Under the pieces are notes generated by a model that worked only from the letters and a program-made list of their open reading frames with translations, was not told the origin of the DNA and did not search any database. From the NCBI RefSeq assembly GCF_020165495.1, contig NZ_JAIUIE010000004.1, positions 340,694-404,693 of the forward strand: 64,000 nucleotides of DNA, read 5' to 3'. Below are positions 17,109-26,106 of this stretch, one piece after another. Numbering within the stretch: the first letter of the stretch is position 1; each line of letters starts with the position of its first letter. This DNA is from Mesorhizobium sp. BR1-1-16. Lineage in GTDB: Bacteria; Pseudomonadota; Alphaproteobacteria; Rhizobiales; Kaistiaceae. The translations under genes and the position numbers were made by a program.

Positions 17109-17885
17109 ATGACTGAAACGACACTTTCTTCTGAAGAGGCGGCTCCACCGCATGCGATCCGCCGCGTGCGGCACGAGACGCGGCGTCGCGCGCTGACCGT
17201 GACCGCGGTCGAGACATTGACGCCGCGCATGAAGCGCATCCATCTCGGCGGCGACATGGAAGGCTTTGCGAGCCTCGGCGCCGACGACCACATCAAGCTG
17301 TTCTTCACGGACGCGACCGGCGCGTCGGCGATGCGCGATTTCACGCCGCGCGCCTTCGACGTCGCAGCCGGGACAATCACAATCGATTTTGCGCTGCACG
17401 AGGCCGGGCCGGCCACGCGCTGGGCCGCCACTGCGGCACCGGGAACGACGCTCGAGATCGGCGGACCGCGCGGCTCGGCGGTTGTGCCGGATGATTTCGA
17501 CTGGTACTGGCTGATCGGCGACGAGACGGCCCTGCCGGCCATCGGCCGCTGGGTTGAAGGCCTGCGATCCGGCGTACCTGTGCTTACAGCTGTCGCCATA
17601 GCCGACGCCGGCGAGCGTCAGTCCTTCAAGACGGCCGCCGACTGGACGGGCCTGTGGGCGGAACGCGATCTGAGCGGCGCCGACGACGCGGCCGCGTTGC
17701 TGGCACTCACCGACGCGCAGCCGCTGCCGCCGGGAGAAGGCTTCGTCTTGATCGCCGCCGAATCCTCGGTTGCCCGCGCGCTGCGCACCCGTCTCGCCGA
17801 ACGCGGCCAGCCCAAGGCCTTCATGAAGGCCGCCGGATACTGGAAGCGCGGCGAAGCCGACGCGCATGAGCGCATCGAGGATTGA
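17109..17885 (+). CDS. Siderophore-interacting protein (FAD-linked ferric reductase, SIP family)
   Basis: Cytoplasmic flavoprotein of 258 residues that releases iron from ferric siderophores by reduction. The N-terminal RRALTVTAVETLTPRMKRIHLGG and the FAD-binding RDFTPRAFDV (R-x-F/Y-T-P-R) belong to the FAD-binding domain of SIPs; WYWLIGDETALPAIGRW is the start of the NAD(P)H-binding half, and AGYWKRGEADAHERIED at the end is the family's closing motif. The gene is preceded by a perfect palindrome, so it is probably controlled separately from the exporter upstream, with which it shares strand. Confidence 0.92.
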   Translation: MTETTLSSEEAAPPHAIRRVRHETRRRALTVTAVETLTPRMKRIHLGGDMEGFASLGADDHIKLFFTDATGASAMRDFTPRAFDVAAGTITIDFALHEAGPATRWAATAAPGTTLEIGGPRGSAVVPDDFDWYWLIGDETALPAIGRWVEGLRSGVPVLTAVAIADAGERQSFKTAADWTGLWAERDLSGADDAAALLALTDAQPLPPGEGFVLIAAESSVARALRTRLAERGQPKAFMKAAGYWKRGEADAHERIED

Positions 17886-17970
17886 GGGGGTCAGAACGCT
17901 GGAGGCATTGTGAGCGCCTTCACCCTGACCCGCTCCCGCGCAGAGAGAGCCACAGGGTGACGACCCTGCC

Positions 17971-18660
17971 TCAGTCCTTCAGCCAGGTGCCATAGTCGGC
18001 GACGAGGAGATGGGTCGGCGCCTCGTCTTCCTCGATCTCGGCAAAGCGGCCGATCGGCTCGGCGAAGACATTGTCGGTCAGGTCGTCATTGACGGTCGAG
18101 ACCTCGCCGATCAGGACGTCGGCCCCCTCGCCCCAGAAGGCGTGCCAGACGCCGGGCAGAAGCGTGACGCTCTCGCCGGGATCGAGCCGCAGCTTGCTGC
18201 CCGCCGGCATCGTGCGCATCACGCCATCGGTGGGAACGTGCACCTCGGCCTTGCGGTCGATATTGCCCTCGGCATCCGGCATCAAGAGCTCGAGCGTCAG
18301 CGTGCCGCCGCCGCGATTGATGATGTCCTCGGCCTTCAGATTGTGCCGATGCATCGGCGTGAGCTGGTCCTGGCGCGAGATCATGATCTTTTCGGCATAG
18401 AGCATGCCGCGGCCCGTCGCGAGATCGGCCTGGTTGCCGTTGCGCACCGTGAACAGGAAGAGACCGAGTTCATCGAACGTCTCACTGCCGAAATCGGTGA
18501 TGTCCCAGCCAAGGCGCGCGTCGAGGATGCCCTTGGCCTGGGCCGTGTTGGCCTTGAATTCCGCGGGCGTCCAATACGCAAAGGGCGGGAGGAGGAAACC
18601 GAAGGAGCGGATGAATTCGTCCGCCTGCTCCATGATCTCGTTGACGCGCGAACGCTTCAT
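17971..18660 (-). CDS. D-lyxose/D-mannose isomerase family protein (cupin fold)
   Basis: Metal-dependent sugar isomerase of 229 residues. His104, His106 and Glu111 (MHRHNLKAED) with His173 (PGVWHAFWG) make the H-H-E-H metal site of D-lyxose isomerases of the YdaE type, a cupin fold. Family members interconvert D-lyxose with D-xylulose and D-mannose with D-fructose. The gene stands alone between the convergent SIP gene and the sulfate operon, with no kinase or transporter next to it; the FGGY kinase at the left of the window is 9 kb away and need not be linked. The start has GGAG-like AGGAGACTTTCAA upstream. Confidence 0.85.
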   Translation of the reverse strand: MKRSRVNEIMEQADEFIRSFGFLLPPFAYWTPAEFKANTAQAKGILDARLGWDITDFGSETFDELGLFLFTVRNGNQADLATGRGMLYAEKIMISRQDQLTPMHRHNLKAEDIINRGGGTLTLELLMPDAEGNIDRKAEVHVPTDGVMRTMPAGSKLRLDPGESVTLLPGVWHAFWGEGADVLIGEVSTVNDDLTDNVFAEPIGRFAEIEEDEAPTHLLVADYGTWLKD

Positions 18661-18749
18661 TTGAAAGTCTCCTCCAAGGCCTCGGCCGGCGTTTGGCGCC
18701 AGCGGCGCGACTAGAGCGCATGGGCCCTGCGAGGTGAAGGCGAAATCGG

Positions 18750-19841
18750 TCAGGCCGGGAAGATTCGCCAGCGCTCGGGCCGGAAGGCGACGAGGCTGCC
18801 GAGCGTTCGGCTCGCCTCGACCTCGACATCGATCTCGGCCCGCAGATGCTTCGGGCCGACCTGCAATTCGAGGCGGCGGCGCGCGCCATGGCGGCGCTCG
18901 GCGACCACGCGGCCGCGGATGGCCGGGCTGTCGTCAGAGACCAGCGTGACATCATGGGGACGGAAGCCGAGCGTCGCCGGGCGCGTGCCCGTCTCGCCGA
19001 AGGCAAGGCCGGACGGCGCGCCATCGACCAGCACCGCGCCATCGGCGATCTCGACCGGAAGCAGCGTCGATTCGCCAATGAACGAGAACACGAACGGGCT
19101 GCCGGGACGGTCATAGATGTCGTCTGCGGACCCCACCTGCTCGATGCGCCCCTTCGACATCACCACGATGCGGTCGGCCAGTTCCAGCGCCTCTTCCTGG
19201 TCGTGCGTGACGAAGAAGGTGGTGTGTCCGGTGCGGTCGTGAATTTCGCGCAGCCAGCGGCGGAGGTCGCGGCGCACCTGCGCGTCAAGCGCGCCAAAGG
19301 GCTCGTCGAGCAGCAGCAGCCGCGGCTCGATGGCCAGCGCCCGCGCGAGCGCGACGCGCTGGCGCTGGCCGCCCGAAAGCTGAGCCGGATAGCGCTTCTC
19401 AAGCCCCGAAAGCTGGACGAGATCGAGCAGGTGCAGGACGCGTCGCCGGATTTCGGCCGAGGCCGGCCGGTCGCGGCGCGGGCGCACGGTGAGGCCGAAG
19501 GCGATGTTGTCGAACACCGTCATATGGCGGAACAGCGCATAGTGCTGGAACACGAAGCCGATATTGCGATCCTGCACCGGCAGGCCGAGCGTGTCCTCGC
19601 CGCCGAACAGCACCCGGCCGGATGTAGGCGCCTCGAGACCGGCCAGGATGCGCAGCAGCGTCGTCTTGCCGGAGCCGGACGGGCCGAGCAGCGCCACGAG
19701 CTCGCCGGCATGGACGTCGAGCGACACGCCGTGCAAGGCCGGCGAATCGCCGAAATCCTTGGCGACGTTCTCGATCGTCACACCAACGGGCGCGCCGAGC
19801 GCAATGGACTGGTCGTCCGCGAACTCTGTCATGGCGTTCAT
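18750..19841 (-). CDS. cysA: Sulfate/thiosulfate ABC transporter ATP-binding protein CysA
   Basis: ATPase of the sulfate importer, 363 residues. It has Walker [10 protein letters not shown], signature [15 protein letters not shown], Walker [13 protein letters not shown], and the switch His in [10 protein letters not shown]. The C-terminal 130 residues form the TOBE-like regulatory part ([15 protein letters not shown]) typical of CysA. I start at 19841 because GAGGTG sits 6 bases upstream; the ATG 15 codons earlier lies inside cysW. Order in the operon is sbp-cysT-cysW-cysA, and cysA begins 10 bases after cysW ends on the opposite reading direction of the map. Confidence 0.93.
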   Translation of the reverse strand: MNAMTEFADDQSIALGAPVGVTIENVAKDFGDSPALHGVSLDVHAGELVALLGPSGSGKTTLLRILAGLEAPTSGRVLFGGEDTLGLPVQDRNIGFVFQHYALFRHMTVFDNIAFGLTVRPRRDRPASAEIRRRVLHLLDLVQLSGLEKRYPAQLSGGQRQRVALARALAIEPRLLLLDEPFGALDAQVRRDLRRWLREIHDRTGHTTFFVTHDQEEALELADRIVVMSKGRIEQVGSADDIYDRPGSPFVFSFIGESTLLPVEIADGAVLVDGAPSGLAFGETGTRPATLGFRPHDVTLVSDDSPAIRGRVVAERRHGARRRLELQVGPKHLRAEIDVEVEASRTLGSLVAFRPERWRIFPA

Positions 19842-19851
19842 GGATATCACC

Positions 19852-20724
19852 TCAGTGGCGGCGCGTGGCAGCGATCTCTTCGGCATAGCGCCACTCCAAG
19901 ATCGTCTTGATGATGAGCGTCACGAGCGCCAGCAGCGCCAGCAGCGATGCGACGCCGAACGCCGCCTGGTAGCTGTATTCGTTATAGAGGATCTCGACCT
20001 GCAGCGGCATCGTGTTGGTCTTGCCGCGGATATGGCCAGAAACCACGGAAACGGCGCCGAACTCGCCCATGGCGCGGGCGTTGCAGAGCAGGACGCCATA
20101 AAGCAGCGCCCATTTGACGTTGGGCAGCGTCACCCGGAAGAAGACGCGCCAGCCGCTGGCGCCGAGCGAGAGTGCCGCCTCTTCGTCCTGCGTTCCCTGC
20201 GCCTGCATGATCGGGATCAACTCGCGGGCAATGAAGGGAAAGGTGACGAAGACCGTCGCCAGAACGATGCCGGGCACCGCGAAGATGATGTGGATGCCGT
20301 GGCTCTGCAGGAACGGCCCGAGATAGCCATGCGCGCCGAAGAGCAGCACATAGATGAGGCCCGAGGTGACCGGCGAGACGGAAAAGGGCAGATCGATCAG
20401 CGTGATAAGGAAGCTCTTGCCGCGGAAATCATACTTGGCGATCGCCCAGGACGCGGCGAGGCCAAAGACGAGATTGGCCGGAACCGAGACCGCCGCCACA
20501 AGCACGGTGAGACGAACCGCGGCGAGCGTGTCGCGATCGCTGATCGCCTTCAGGAACACGCCGAAGCCCGAGCGGAACGCCTCATAGAAGACGCTGACCA
20601 GCGGCAGCAGCAGGAAGATGCCGAGAAAGGCCAACGCGATCACAGTCAGCGCGATGCGGACAGGGCGTTTCTCGGTAGCCGCGCCGGTGAACACGGCGCT
20701 CTGGGAGACGGCGATATCACTCAT
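19852..20724 (-). CDS. cysW: Sulfate ABC transporter permease CysW
   Basis: Inner-membrane subunit of the sulfate importer, 290 residues, six hydrophobic segments. [19 protein letters not shown] is the CysW version of the EAA motif contacting the ATPase; the preceding [30 protein letters not shown] is the usual EAA-loop approach. The start at 20724 (MSDIAVSQ) lies within the last codons of cysT, an 8-base overlap pointing to coupled translation. Residue [19 protein letters not shown] is also characteristic of CysW rather than CysT. Confidence 0.92.
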   Translation of the reverse strand: MSDIAVSQSAVFTGAATEKRPVRIALTVIALAFLGIFLLLPLVSVFYEAFRSGFGVFLKAISDRDTLAAVRLTVLVAAVSVPANLVFGLAASWAIAKYDFRGKSFLITLIDLPFSVSPVTSGLIYVLLFGAHGYLGPFLQSHGIHIIFAVPGIVLATVFVTFPFIARELIPIMQAQGTQDEEAALSLGASGWRVFFRVTLPNVKWALLYGVLLCNARAMGEFGAVSVVSGHIRGKTNTMPLQVEILYNEYSYQAAFGVASLLALLALVTLIIKTILEWRYAEEIAATRRH

Positions 20725-21565
20725 GCGACAGCCTCCGGCGGCTCCAGGCCTGCAGCAGGTTGATGGCGAAGAGCAGCACGAAGGAGAGCGCGAGCATGAT
20801 GCTCGCCACCGCCGTTGCCGCTGCATAATTGAATTCGGTCAGGCGGATCACGATGAGCAGCGGCGCGATCTCCGACACATAGGGAATGTTGCCAGCGATG
20901 AAGATGACCGAGCCATATTCGCCGACCGCCCTGGCGAAGGCGAGCGCGAAGCCGGTCAGCAGTGCCGGCACCAGCGTCGGCAGCACGACGCGGCGGACCG
21001 TGGTCCAGCGGCGCGCGCCGAGCGTCGCCGCCATCTCCTCGACTTCCCGGTCCATGTCTTCCAGCACCGGCTGAACGGTCCGCACCACGAAAGGCAGGCC
21101 GATGAAGACGAGCGCGATGAACACGCCGACCGGCGTATAGGCGATCCTGATGCCGAACGCGGCCGCATATTGGCCGACCCAGCCATTCGGGGCGTAGATC
21201 GCGGTCAGCGAAATGCCGGCGACAGCCGTCGGCAGCGCGAAGGGCAGATCGACGACGGCGTCGACGATCTTGCGGCCTGGAAAATCGTAGCGCACCAGCA
21301 CCCAGGCGACGATCAGGCCGAAGACCGTGTTGACCGCCGCGGCGATTGCGGAGGCGCCAAAGGAGAGCCTAAGCGCGGCGAGCGTACGCGGATCGAGCGC
21401 GATCGCCAGGAATTGCGGCCAGCCCATGCCGATCGTGCGCAGCACGAGGCCACCGAGCGGGATCAGCACGATCAGCGAGAGATAGGCCAATGTGAAACCG
21501 AGCGCCAACCCGAAGCCCGGGATGACGCTCGGCTTGCGCCAGGCGGAAGCGGCCGTTGCGGTCAT
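20717..21565 (-). CDS. cysT: Sulfate ABC transporter permease CysT
   Basis: Partner permease (CysT/CysU) of 282 residues with six helices. The EAA loop reads MAATLGARRWTTVRRVVLPTLVPALLTGFALAFARAVGEYGSVIFIAGN (starting near residue 170), with the G-E-Y-G-S-V variant found in CysT. The start at 21565 (MTATAASAWRK) is preferred because the hydrophobic first helix follows in the usual position; longer N-termini overlap the sbp gene. It lies about 35 bases after sbp. Confidence 0.92.
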   Translation of the reverse strand: MTATAASAWRKPSVIPGFGLALGFTLAYLSLIVLIPLGGLVLRTIGMGWPQFLAIALDPRTLAALRLSFGASAIAAAVNTVFGLIVAWVLVRYDFPGRKIVDAVVDLPFALPTAVAGISLTAIYAPNGWVGQYAAAFGIRIAYTPVGVFIALVFIGLPFVVRTVQPVLEDMDREVEEMAATLGARRWTTVRRVVLPTLVPALLTGFALAFARAVGEYGSVIFIAGNIPYVSEIAPLLIVIRLTEFNYAAATAVASIMLALSFVLLFAINLLQAWSRRRLSHE

Positions 21566-21599
21566 GGATGTCCGTTCTGGAAAGTCACGCGCAACTCCC

Positions 21600-22646
21600 T
21601 CATTGGCCGGGCTTGTAGATCTGGTCGAAGATGCCGCCATCGGCGAAATGAGCCGGCTGCACCTTGGCCCAGCCGCCAAACTGGGGATCGTCGATCGTCA
21701 CCAGCTTGAGCGCCGCGAAGCGCTTCAGATCCTCGGGATCGGCGGCTTCCGGCTTCTCGGGGCGATAATAGTTCTTGGCAATGATCTTCTGCGCCGGGTC
21801 GCTGTAGAGATATTCGAGATAGGCCTCGGCGACCTTGGTCGTGCCCTTGGCATCGGTGTTGCCCTTGACGAGCGCCACCGGCGGCTCGGCCTTGATCGAG
21901 AGCGACGGCGTCACGATCTCGAACTGGTCGGGGCCAAGCTCATTGATGGCGAGGAACGCCTCGTTCTCCCAGGCGAGCAGCACATCGCCGATGCCGCGCT
22001 GGGCAAAGGTCGTCGTCGAGCCGCGGGCACCGGAATCGAGCACCGGGACATTGCGATAGAGCTTGCCGACGAAATCGCGCGTCTTCGCCTCGTCGCCGCC
22101 GAACTTCTCATTGGCATAGGCCCAGGCCGCCAGATAATTCCAGCGCGCGCCGCCCGAGGTCTTCGGGTTCGGCGTCACCACCTGGATGCCGTCCTTGACG
22201 AGATCGTCCCAGTCCTTGATCCCCTTCGGGTTGCCCTTGCGGACCAGGAAGACGATGGTCGACGTATAGGGCGTCGAACGAGCCGGCAGCAGGCTGGCCC
22301 AGTCGGCCGGGACCTTGCCGCTCTTCGCCGCGATGGCATCGATATCGGCCGCCAGCGCCAGCGTCACGACGTCGGCATCGAGCCCGTCGATCACGGCCCG
22401 CGCCTGCGCCCCGGAGCCGCCATGCGACTGGTCGACGCTCACGGTCTCGCCGGTCTTTTCCTTCCAGTAGGCCGCAAAGGCCTCGTCATAGGCCTTGTAC
22501 AATTCGCGCGTCGGATCGTAGCTCACATTGAGGATCGTGACGTCGGCGAAGGCCGGCGCGCCCGGTAGGGCAGCGGCAAGCCCGAGGATCGCGGCGGCGG
22601 CGAGACGGCGGACCGGTCGTGCAAGATGGGTCGTGAAAGGCACCAT
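21600..22646 (-). CDS. sbp: Periplasmic sulfate-binding protein
   Basis: Exported binding protein of 348 residues. Signal peptide: [27 protein letters not shown] (8-34). The mature protein opens with [23 protein letters not shown], the standard opening of Sbp/CysP, followed by [27 protein letters not shown], whose SGGS-like loop binds sulfate, and [19 protein letters not shown]. First gene of sbp-cysT-cysW-cysA. Ribosome binding site GAGGGAG precedes the ATG. The sequence does not separate sulfate from thiosulfate specificity, although a single binding protein is present. Confidence 0.93.
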   Translation of the reverse strand: MVPFTTHLARPVRRLAAAAILGLAAALPGAPAFADVTILNVSYDPTRELYKAYDEAFAAYWKEKTGETVSVDQSHGGSGAQARAVIDGLDADVVTLALAADIDAIAAKSGKVPADWASLLPARSTPYTSTIVFLVRKGNPKGIKDWDDLVKDGIQVVTPNPKTSGGARWNYLAAWAYANEKFGGDEAKTRDFVGKLYRNVPVLDSGARGSTTTFAQRGIGDVLLAWENEAFLAINELGPDQFEIVTPSLSIKAEPPVALVKGNTDAKGTTKVAEAYLEYLYSDPAQKIIAKNYYRPEKPEAADPEDLKRFAALKLVTIDDPQFGGWAKVQPAHFADGGIFDQIYKPGQ

Positions 22647-22673
22647 CAGAAGGCTCCCTCAATCGATGAGGAT

Positions 22674-22689
22674 CCTATCTCGACATAGG
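22674..22689. promoter_or_regulatory. Palindrome in the sbp/Rrf2 spacer, possible operator
   Basis: CCTATCTCGACATAGG is palindromic at 14 of 16 positions and lies 28 bases upstream of the sbp start. The element CTCGACA is repeated 13 bases on (22680-22686 and 22693-22699). The neighbouring Rrf2 regulator is the natural candidate to bind here, but no consensus for it is known to me. Confidence 0.35.
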
Positions 22690-22749
22690 AACTCGACAAT
22701 TTCAAACCAAGGCTGAGCCGTTCGGGAGGCCGCCATTGGAAAATCGTTC

Positions 22750-23220
22750 CTAGAAAACCCCTCGATCGGAAACCGCGTCTGATTCGGCGAGCGCGCCAGC
22801 CTCGTCGTCCCCCGCCACCGCATCGGCAAGCGTCGTCGCATCGAAGAGGACGAGCTGCGCGGCATAGGGCGCAGCAAACATGCGGCGGACGCCGCAGCTC
22901 GCTTCGTCCCGGCAGTCGGCGCAGGGCTGGTAGGCGGTGCGCGAGATGCAGGAAAGCGGCGCGATCGGCCCGTCGATGGCGCGCAGCACCTGGCCGATCG
23001 TGATTTCGGACGGCAGCTTGATCAGCGCATAGCCGCCAGCCCTGCCGCGGCGGCTGGCGATCATGCCGCGATGCTTCAGATCAAGCAGGATATGCTCAAG
23101 AAACTTGCGCGGAACACCGGCCTCGCGGGCGATGTCATCGATCTGGATCGTCTCGCCCTTAGGCTGGCGCGCCAGATGGATCAGCGCCTTGAACGCGTAT
23201 TTGGCCTTTTGCGAGATCAT
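22750..23220 (-). CDS. Rrf2-family transcriptional regulator with four cysteines
   Basis: DNA-binding regulator of 156 residues. The N-terminal winged helix MISQKAKYAFKALIHLA...IARE-AGVPRKFLEHILLDLKHRGMIASRRGRAGGY (1-64) is typical Rrf2. Cys91, Cys100, Cys103 and Cys109 fall in the loop where IscR and NsrR hold an iron-sulfur cluster, so a redox- or Fe-S-sensing role is plausible; CymR, the Rrf2 regulator of sulfur genes in Firmicutes, lacks these cysteines. It lies upstream of sbp-cysTWA on the same strand, about 100 bases away, which suggests control of sulfate uptake. The start at 23220 is the only one leaving an intact helix-turn-helix. Confidence 0.85.
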   Translation of the reverse strand: MISQKAKYAFKALIHLARQPKGETIQIDDIAREAGVPRKFLEHILLDLKHRGMIASRRGRAGGYALIKLPSEITIGQVLRAIDGPIAPLSCISRTAYQPCADCRDEASCGVRRMFAAPYAAQLVLFDATTLADAVAGDDEAGALAESDAVSDRGVF

Positions 23221-23482
23221 GCGTCGTCCGGCTGCAGGGAGCGGCGTTGCTCGGAGATTTCCGTCATAGCGGATGCAGCCGCCGATGCAAACGGCGGCTG
23301 CGAACCGACGGCGCGGGCGCGCCCTCACCGAGAGGGCCAGCGCCTTGTCGAATACATTGGCAAACGCCAAGGCACTCACAAGATGAGCGGGCCGAGCGGT
23401 TGACGCCGCGCGCCCGCCGCCCGATCATCAGGCACAACCATCAGTGCCGGCCAAGCCGGCAACCAATCCCCGGGGGAAACTC

Positions 23483-23914
23483 ATGCTGCGCGGCATCGAT
23501 CCGATCATCGGACCGGACCTTCTCTTCACGCTTCGTGCGATGGGCCATGGCGACGAGATCGTCATCGTCGACGCCAATTTTCCGGCGCTCGCCATGGCGA
23601 AGCGGCTCATCCGCATGGATGGTCACGACGCCGTGCGCGTCGCCGACGCCGTCCTCTCGCTAATGCCGCTCGACCGGTTCGCGCCCGACGAGACCGCGAT
23701 CCGCATGGAAGTGGTCGGCGAGCCCGACGCCGTGCCGCCGGTCTGTGCGCTGTTCCAGGACGTGATCGACCATCGCGATCCCGGCTACAAGCTCGCCAAG
23801 CTGGAGCGCTTCGCCTTCTACGAGCGCGCCAAGCAGAGCTTCGCGATCATCGCGACGGGCGAACGGCGCCTCTATGGCAATGTGATCCTCAAGATGGGCG
23901 TCATCGACCCGTAA
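23483..23914 (+). CDS. FucU/RbsD-family sugar mutarotase
   Basis: Cytoplasmic mutarotase-like protein of 143 residues, interconverting anomers of L-fucose or a related sugar. LRGIDPIIGPDLLFTLRAMGHGDEIVIVDANFPA holds the catalytic His of the family in the MGHGDE motif (about residue 21), and the closing FAIIATGERRLYGNVILKMGVI includes the conserved tyrosine-glycine-N pair. The start at 23483 follows GGGGGAAACTC. No fucose catabolic genes are adjacent. It runs convergently into the DUF1624 gene with a 28-base gap. Confidence 0.88.
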   Translation: MLRGIDPIIGPDLLFTLRAMGHGDEIVIVDANFPALAMAKRLIRMDGHDAVRVADAVLSLMPLDRFAPDETAIRMEVVGEPDAVPPVCALFQDVIDHRDPGYKLAKLERFAFYERAKQSFAIIATGERRLYGNVILKMGVIDP

Positions 23915-23942
23915 GCAGCCTTCCAAAAGCTCAAGTTCGCCT

Positions 23943-24941
23943 TCAGCCGCCATCGGCTGGAGCGAGCTCCGGCTCCGATGGGGCGGGGTTCGGCAGGGTG
24001 ATGGCCGTGCAGGTCATCGCCATGCCACGCAGGCGCTGGTTGTCGGCCTCGGTCATTGAGCCTTTCAGCAGCGACTGCGTCAGTCCGGCTTCGGCGATAT
24101 CCTCGAACACGCAGCGGCAATAGGCGTGACAGCCGACCGCATCGCCGCGCTGCTCGATGCAGCGATCGGCGCAGTCGGCCCGCGCGCCGTCGATCGCCGC
24201 GTTGGGAACGAGGATCTGTGCCGCGAGAAACAGCGCGCCATAGATGATCGGCTGGTGGATCAGATAGACGGCGAGGCTGTGCCGGCCGCCAAAAGCAAGC
24301 AACCGCGACAGTGGATTTGCCGGCTGCCAGCGCGCCAGGCGGCTGTCGAGGCCCGCGGCGACGCCGAATTTCGCCGCAGCGACGCCGGCCAGCACGACGC
24401 CCGTCCATGGGAAGACCGGGACATAGTCGAACGAGGTTTTCGCAATCGGCGCGAGCCCGACCCACCAGAACCAGGGCGCCGAGAAGACATCGGCACGCAC
24501 GAAATTGGGCAGGGCGATCACCAGCGCCGCCACAACCGCCGTGATCACCGGCGGCAGGCGGAGAAACGGCAGCGCCAGCACGCTCGCCAGCGCGATCTGG
24601 TGCAGGATCCCGAAATAGACCCAGCCCTCCGGCATGACAAAGAAGGTCGCGACCGAGACCAGCGCCGCGGCGACGACGATGACGGCGAGGCGGCGGAGAT
24701 AGGGCGCAAGGCGAAATCCGTTCCGCGTCGCCAGTACGAGGCTGACGCCGGCGAGGAACAGGAAGCTGCCCGCGATGACATGGGCATAGATGCGCCAGGG
24801 CGGCGAGCCACCGGGATCGAAGCGCAGGAGACGCAGATAAGCGACATCCCAGGCGCCGTGATAGGTCATCATCGCGACGAGCGCGACGCCCCGCCAGACA
24901 TCGAGCAGGGCAATGCGCCGCGGCAACACTGCCTCATTCAT
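23943..24941 (-). CDS. DUF1624 (heparan-alpha-glucosaminide acetyltransferase-like) membrane protein with Cys-rich tail
   Basis: Integral membrane protein of 332 residues. RRIALLDVWRGVALVAMMTYHGAWD (8-32) is the conserved opening of the DUF1624/YeiB-related acyltransferase-3-like group, with the conserved His28, and GRHSLAVYLIHQPI (219-232) is the late conserved helix. Function of the bacterial members is unknown; they are related to transmembrane acetyltransferases. Beyond the last helix (from about residue 250) comes an unusual soluble tail containing Cys257, Cys261, Cys271, Cys275, Cys277 and Cys311, spaced like a metal-binding or disulfide-bonded module. Three in-frame ATGs lie close together (24971, 24947, 24941); I use the last. 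Confidence 0.8.
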   Translation of the reverse strand: MNEAVLPRRIALLDVWRGVALVAMMTYHGAWDVAYLRLLRFDPGGSPPWRIYAHVIAGSFLFLAGVSLVLATRNGFRLAPYLRRLAVIVVAAALVSVATFFVMPEGWVYFGILHQIALASVLALPFLRLPPVITAVVAALVIALPNFVRADVFSAPWFWWVGLAPIAKTSFDYVPVFPWTGVVLAGVAAAKFGVAAGLDSRLARWQPANPLSRLLAFGGRHSLAVYLIHQPIIYGALFLAAQILVPNAAIDGARADCADRCIEQRGDAVGCHAYCRCVFEDIAEAGLTQSLLKGSMTEADNQRLRGMAMTCTAITLPNPAPSEPELAPADGG

Positions 24942-25027
24942 GTGCATGCACTGCCGATTGGCAGTTCCCAAGCGTGAGCTGCGCCCATAATCTTGTCTCG
25001 TTGATCAAGATCACTCCGGGACCGTCC

Positions 25028-26002
25028 ATGTCTGCCATTCCCCTCATCGACCTCGCCGATCCCAGCGGCAAGCACGCCGTCGCTGCGGCGATCGGACAGA
25101 CCTGCGCAGACACCGGCTTCTTCCTGGTGACTGGACATGGCGCCGACTCCGAGGCGATCGAGCGCGGATGGAACGCGGCCCGCGCCTTTTTCGACCGCCC
25201 GCTCGCGGATAAGCTCGCCGCGGCGATGCCCTATCCCGGCTATCCCTATGGCTACAGCCCCGTCAAGGGCGAGACTCTGGCCGCCTCGCTCGGCGATGTG
25301 CGCCCGGCCGATCTGAAAGAGACCTTCTCGCTGGGGCCCTCGGCCTTCCGCAGGCTCGACCACAAGCCGGCCGATGATGCCGAGGCCTTCGTGTTCTCGG
25401 CCAATCCGTGGCCTTTCGAAGGCGACGAATTCCGCCGCGCGGCGATGGGCTATTATCAGGCGATGTCGGCGCTCGCCGGCCGGATCATGCGGCTTTTCGC
25501 CCTCGCGCTCGATCTGCCCGAGACCTATTTCGACCGCTTCATCGATCAGGAAGCCAGCGCGCTGCGCCTGCTCAATTATCCCGAGGTCGACGAGCCTCCG
25601 GCCGAGGGACAGCTGCGCGCCGGCGCCCATTCCGACTATGGCTCGCTGACGATCCTGCGCCAGGAGGATTCGCCCGGCGGGCTCGAGGTGAAAGGCGCCG
25701 ACGGGACATGGATCAAGGTGCCGGCCGTTCCCGACAGCTTCGTCATCAATATCGGCGATCTGATGCAGCGCTGGACGAACGATCGCTGGAAATCGACGCT
25801 GCACCGCGTCGCCGTGCCACCGCCGCATCCCGGTCGGCCGACGCGGCGCCAGTCGATCGCCTTCTTCCACCAGCCCAACTGGGATGCATCCATCGCCTGT
25901 ATCGAAACCTGCCTCGCGTCCGGCGAAGCCCCGAAATATCCGCCGATCGGCTCCGGCGAATATCTCGCTGCCAAATTCCGTTCGACCGTCGTGAAGGCTT
26001 GA
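25028..26002 (+). CDS. 2-oxoglutarate/Fe(II)-dependent oxygenase (isopenicillin N synthase family)
   Basis: Cytoplasmic non-heme iron oxygenase of 324 residues. The iron ligands His201 and Asp203 (AGAHSDYGSLTIL) and His259 (STLHRV) are all present, as is the 2-oxoglutarate-binding R-x-S (Arg274-Ser276). The N-terminal domain opens with IPLIDLADPS and TGFFLVTGHG, as in plant and bacterial IPNS-like enzymes. A frame extends 18 codons upstream but MSAIPLIDL at 25028 is the usual start. The substrate is unknown; bacterial relatives act on small metabolites or ethylene-forming reactions. It precedes the transglutaminase cluster by about 100 bases on the same strand without obvious functional linkage. 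Confidence 0.88.
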   Translation: MSAIPLIDLADPSGKHAVAAAIGQTCADTGFFLVTGHGADSEAIERGWNAARAFFDRPLADKLAAAMPYPGYPYGYSPVKGETLAASLGDVRPADLKETFSLGPSAFRRLDHKPADDAEAFVFSANPWPFEGDEFRRAAMGYYQAMSALAGRIMRLFALALDLPETYFDRFIDQEASALRLLNYPEVDEPPAEGQLRAGAHSDYGSLTILRQEDSPGGLEVKGADGTWIKVPAVPDSFVINIGDLMQRWTNDRWKSTLHRVAVPPPHPGRPTRRQSIAFFHQPNWDASIACIETCLASGEAPKYPPIGSGEYLAAKFRSTVVKA

Positions 26003-26106
26003 GTTCCTTGCGGGCGCGCCGATGCGTCACGCCGGCCTTGGCGCGTTTGTTGCGTCTTCGTGTATCGTTCGGCGACGACCGCCGCCCAAGAGAGTTTCGC
26101 TGACCA

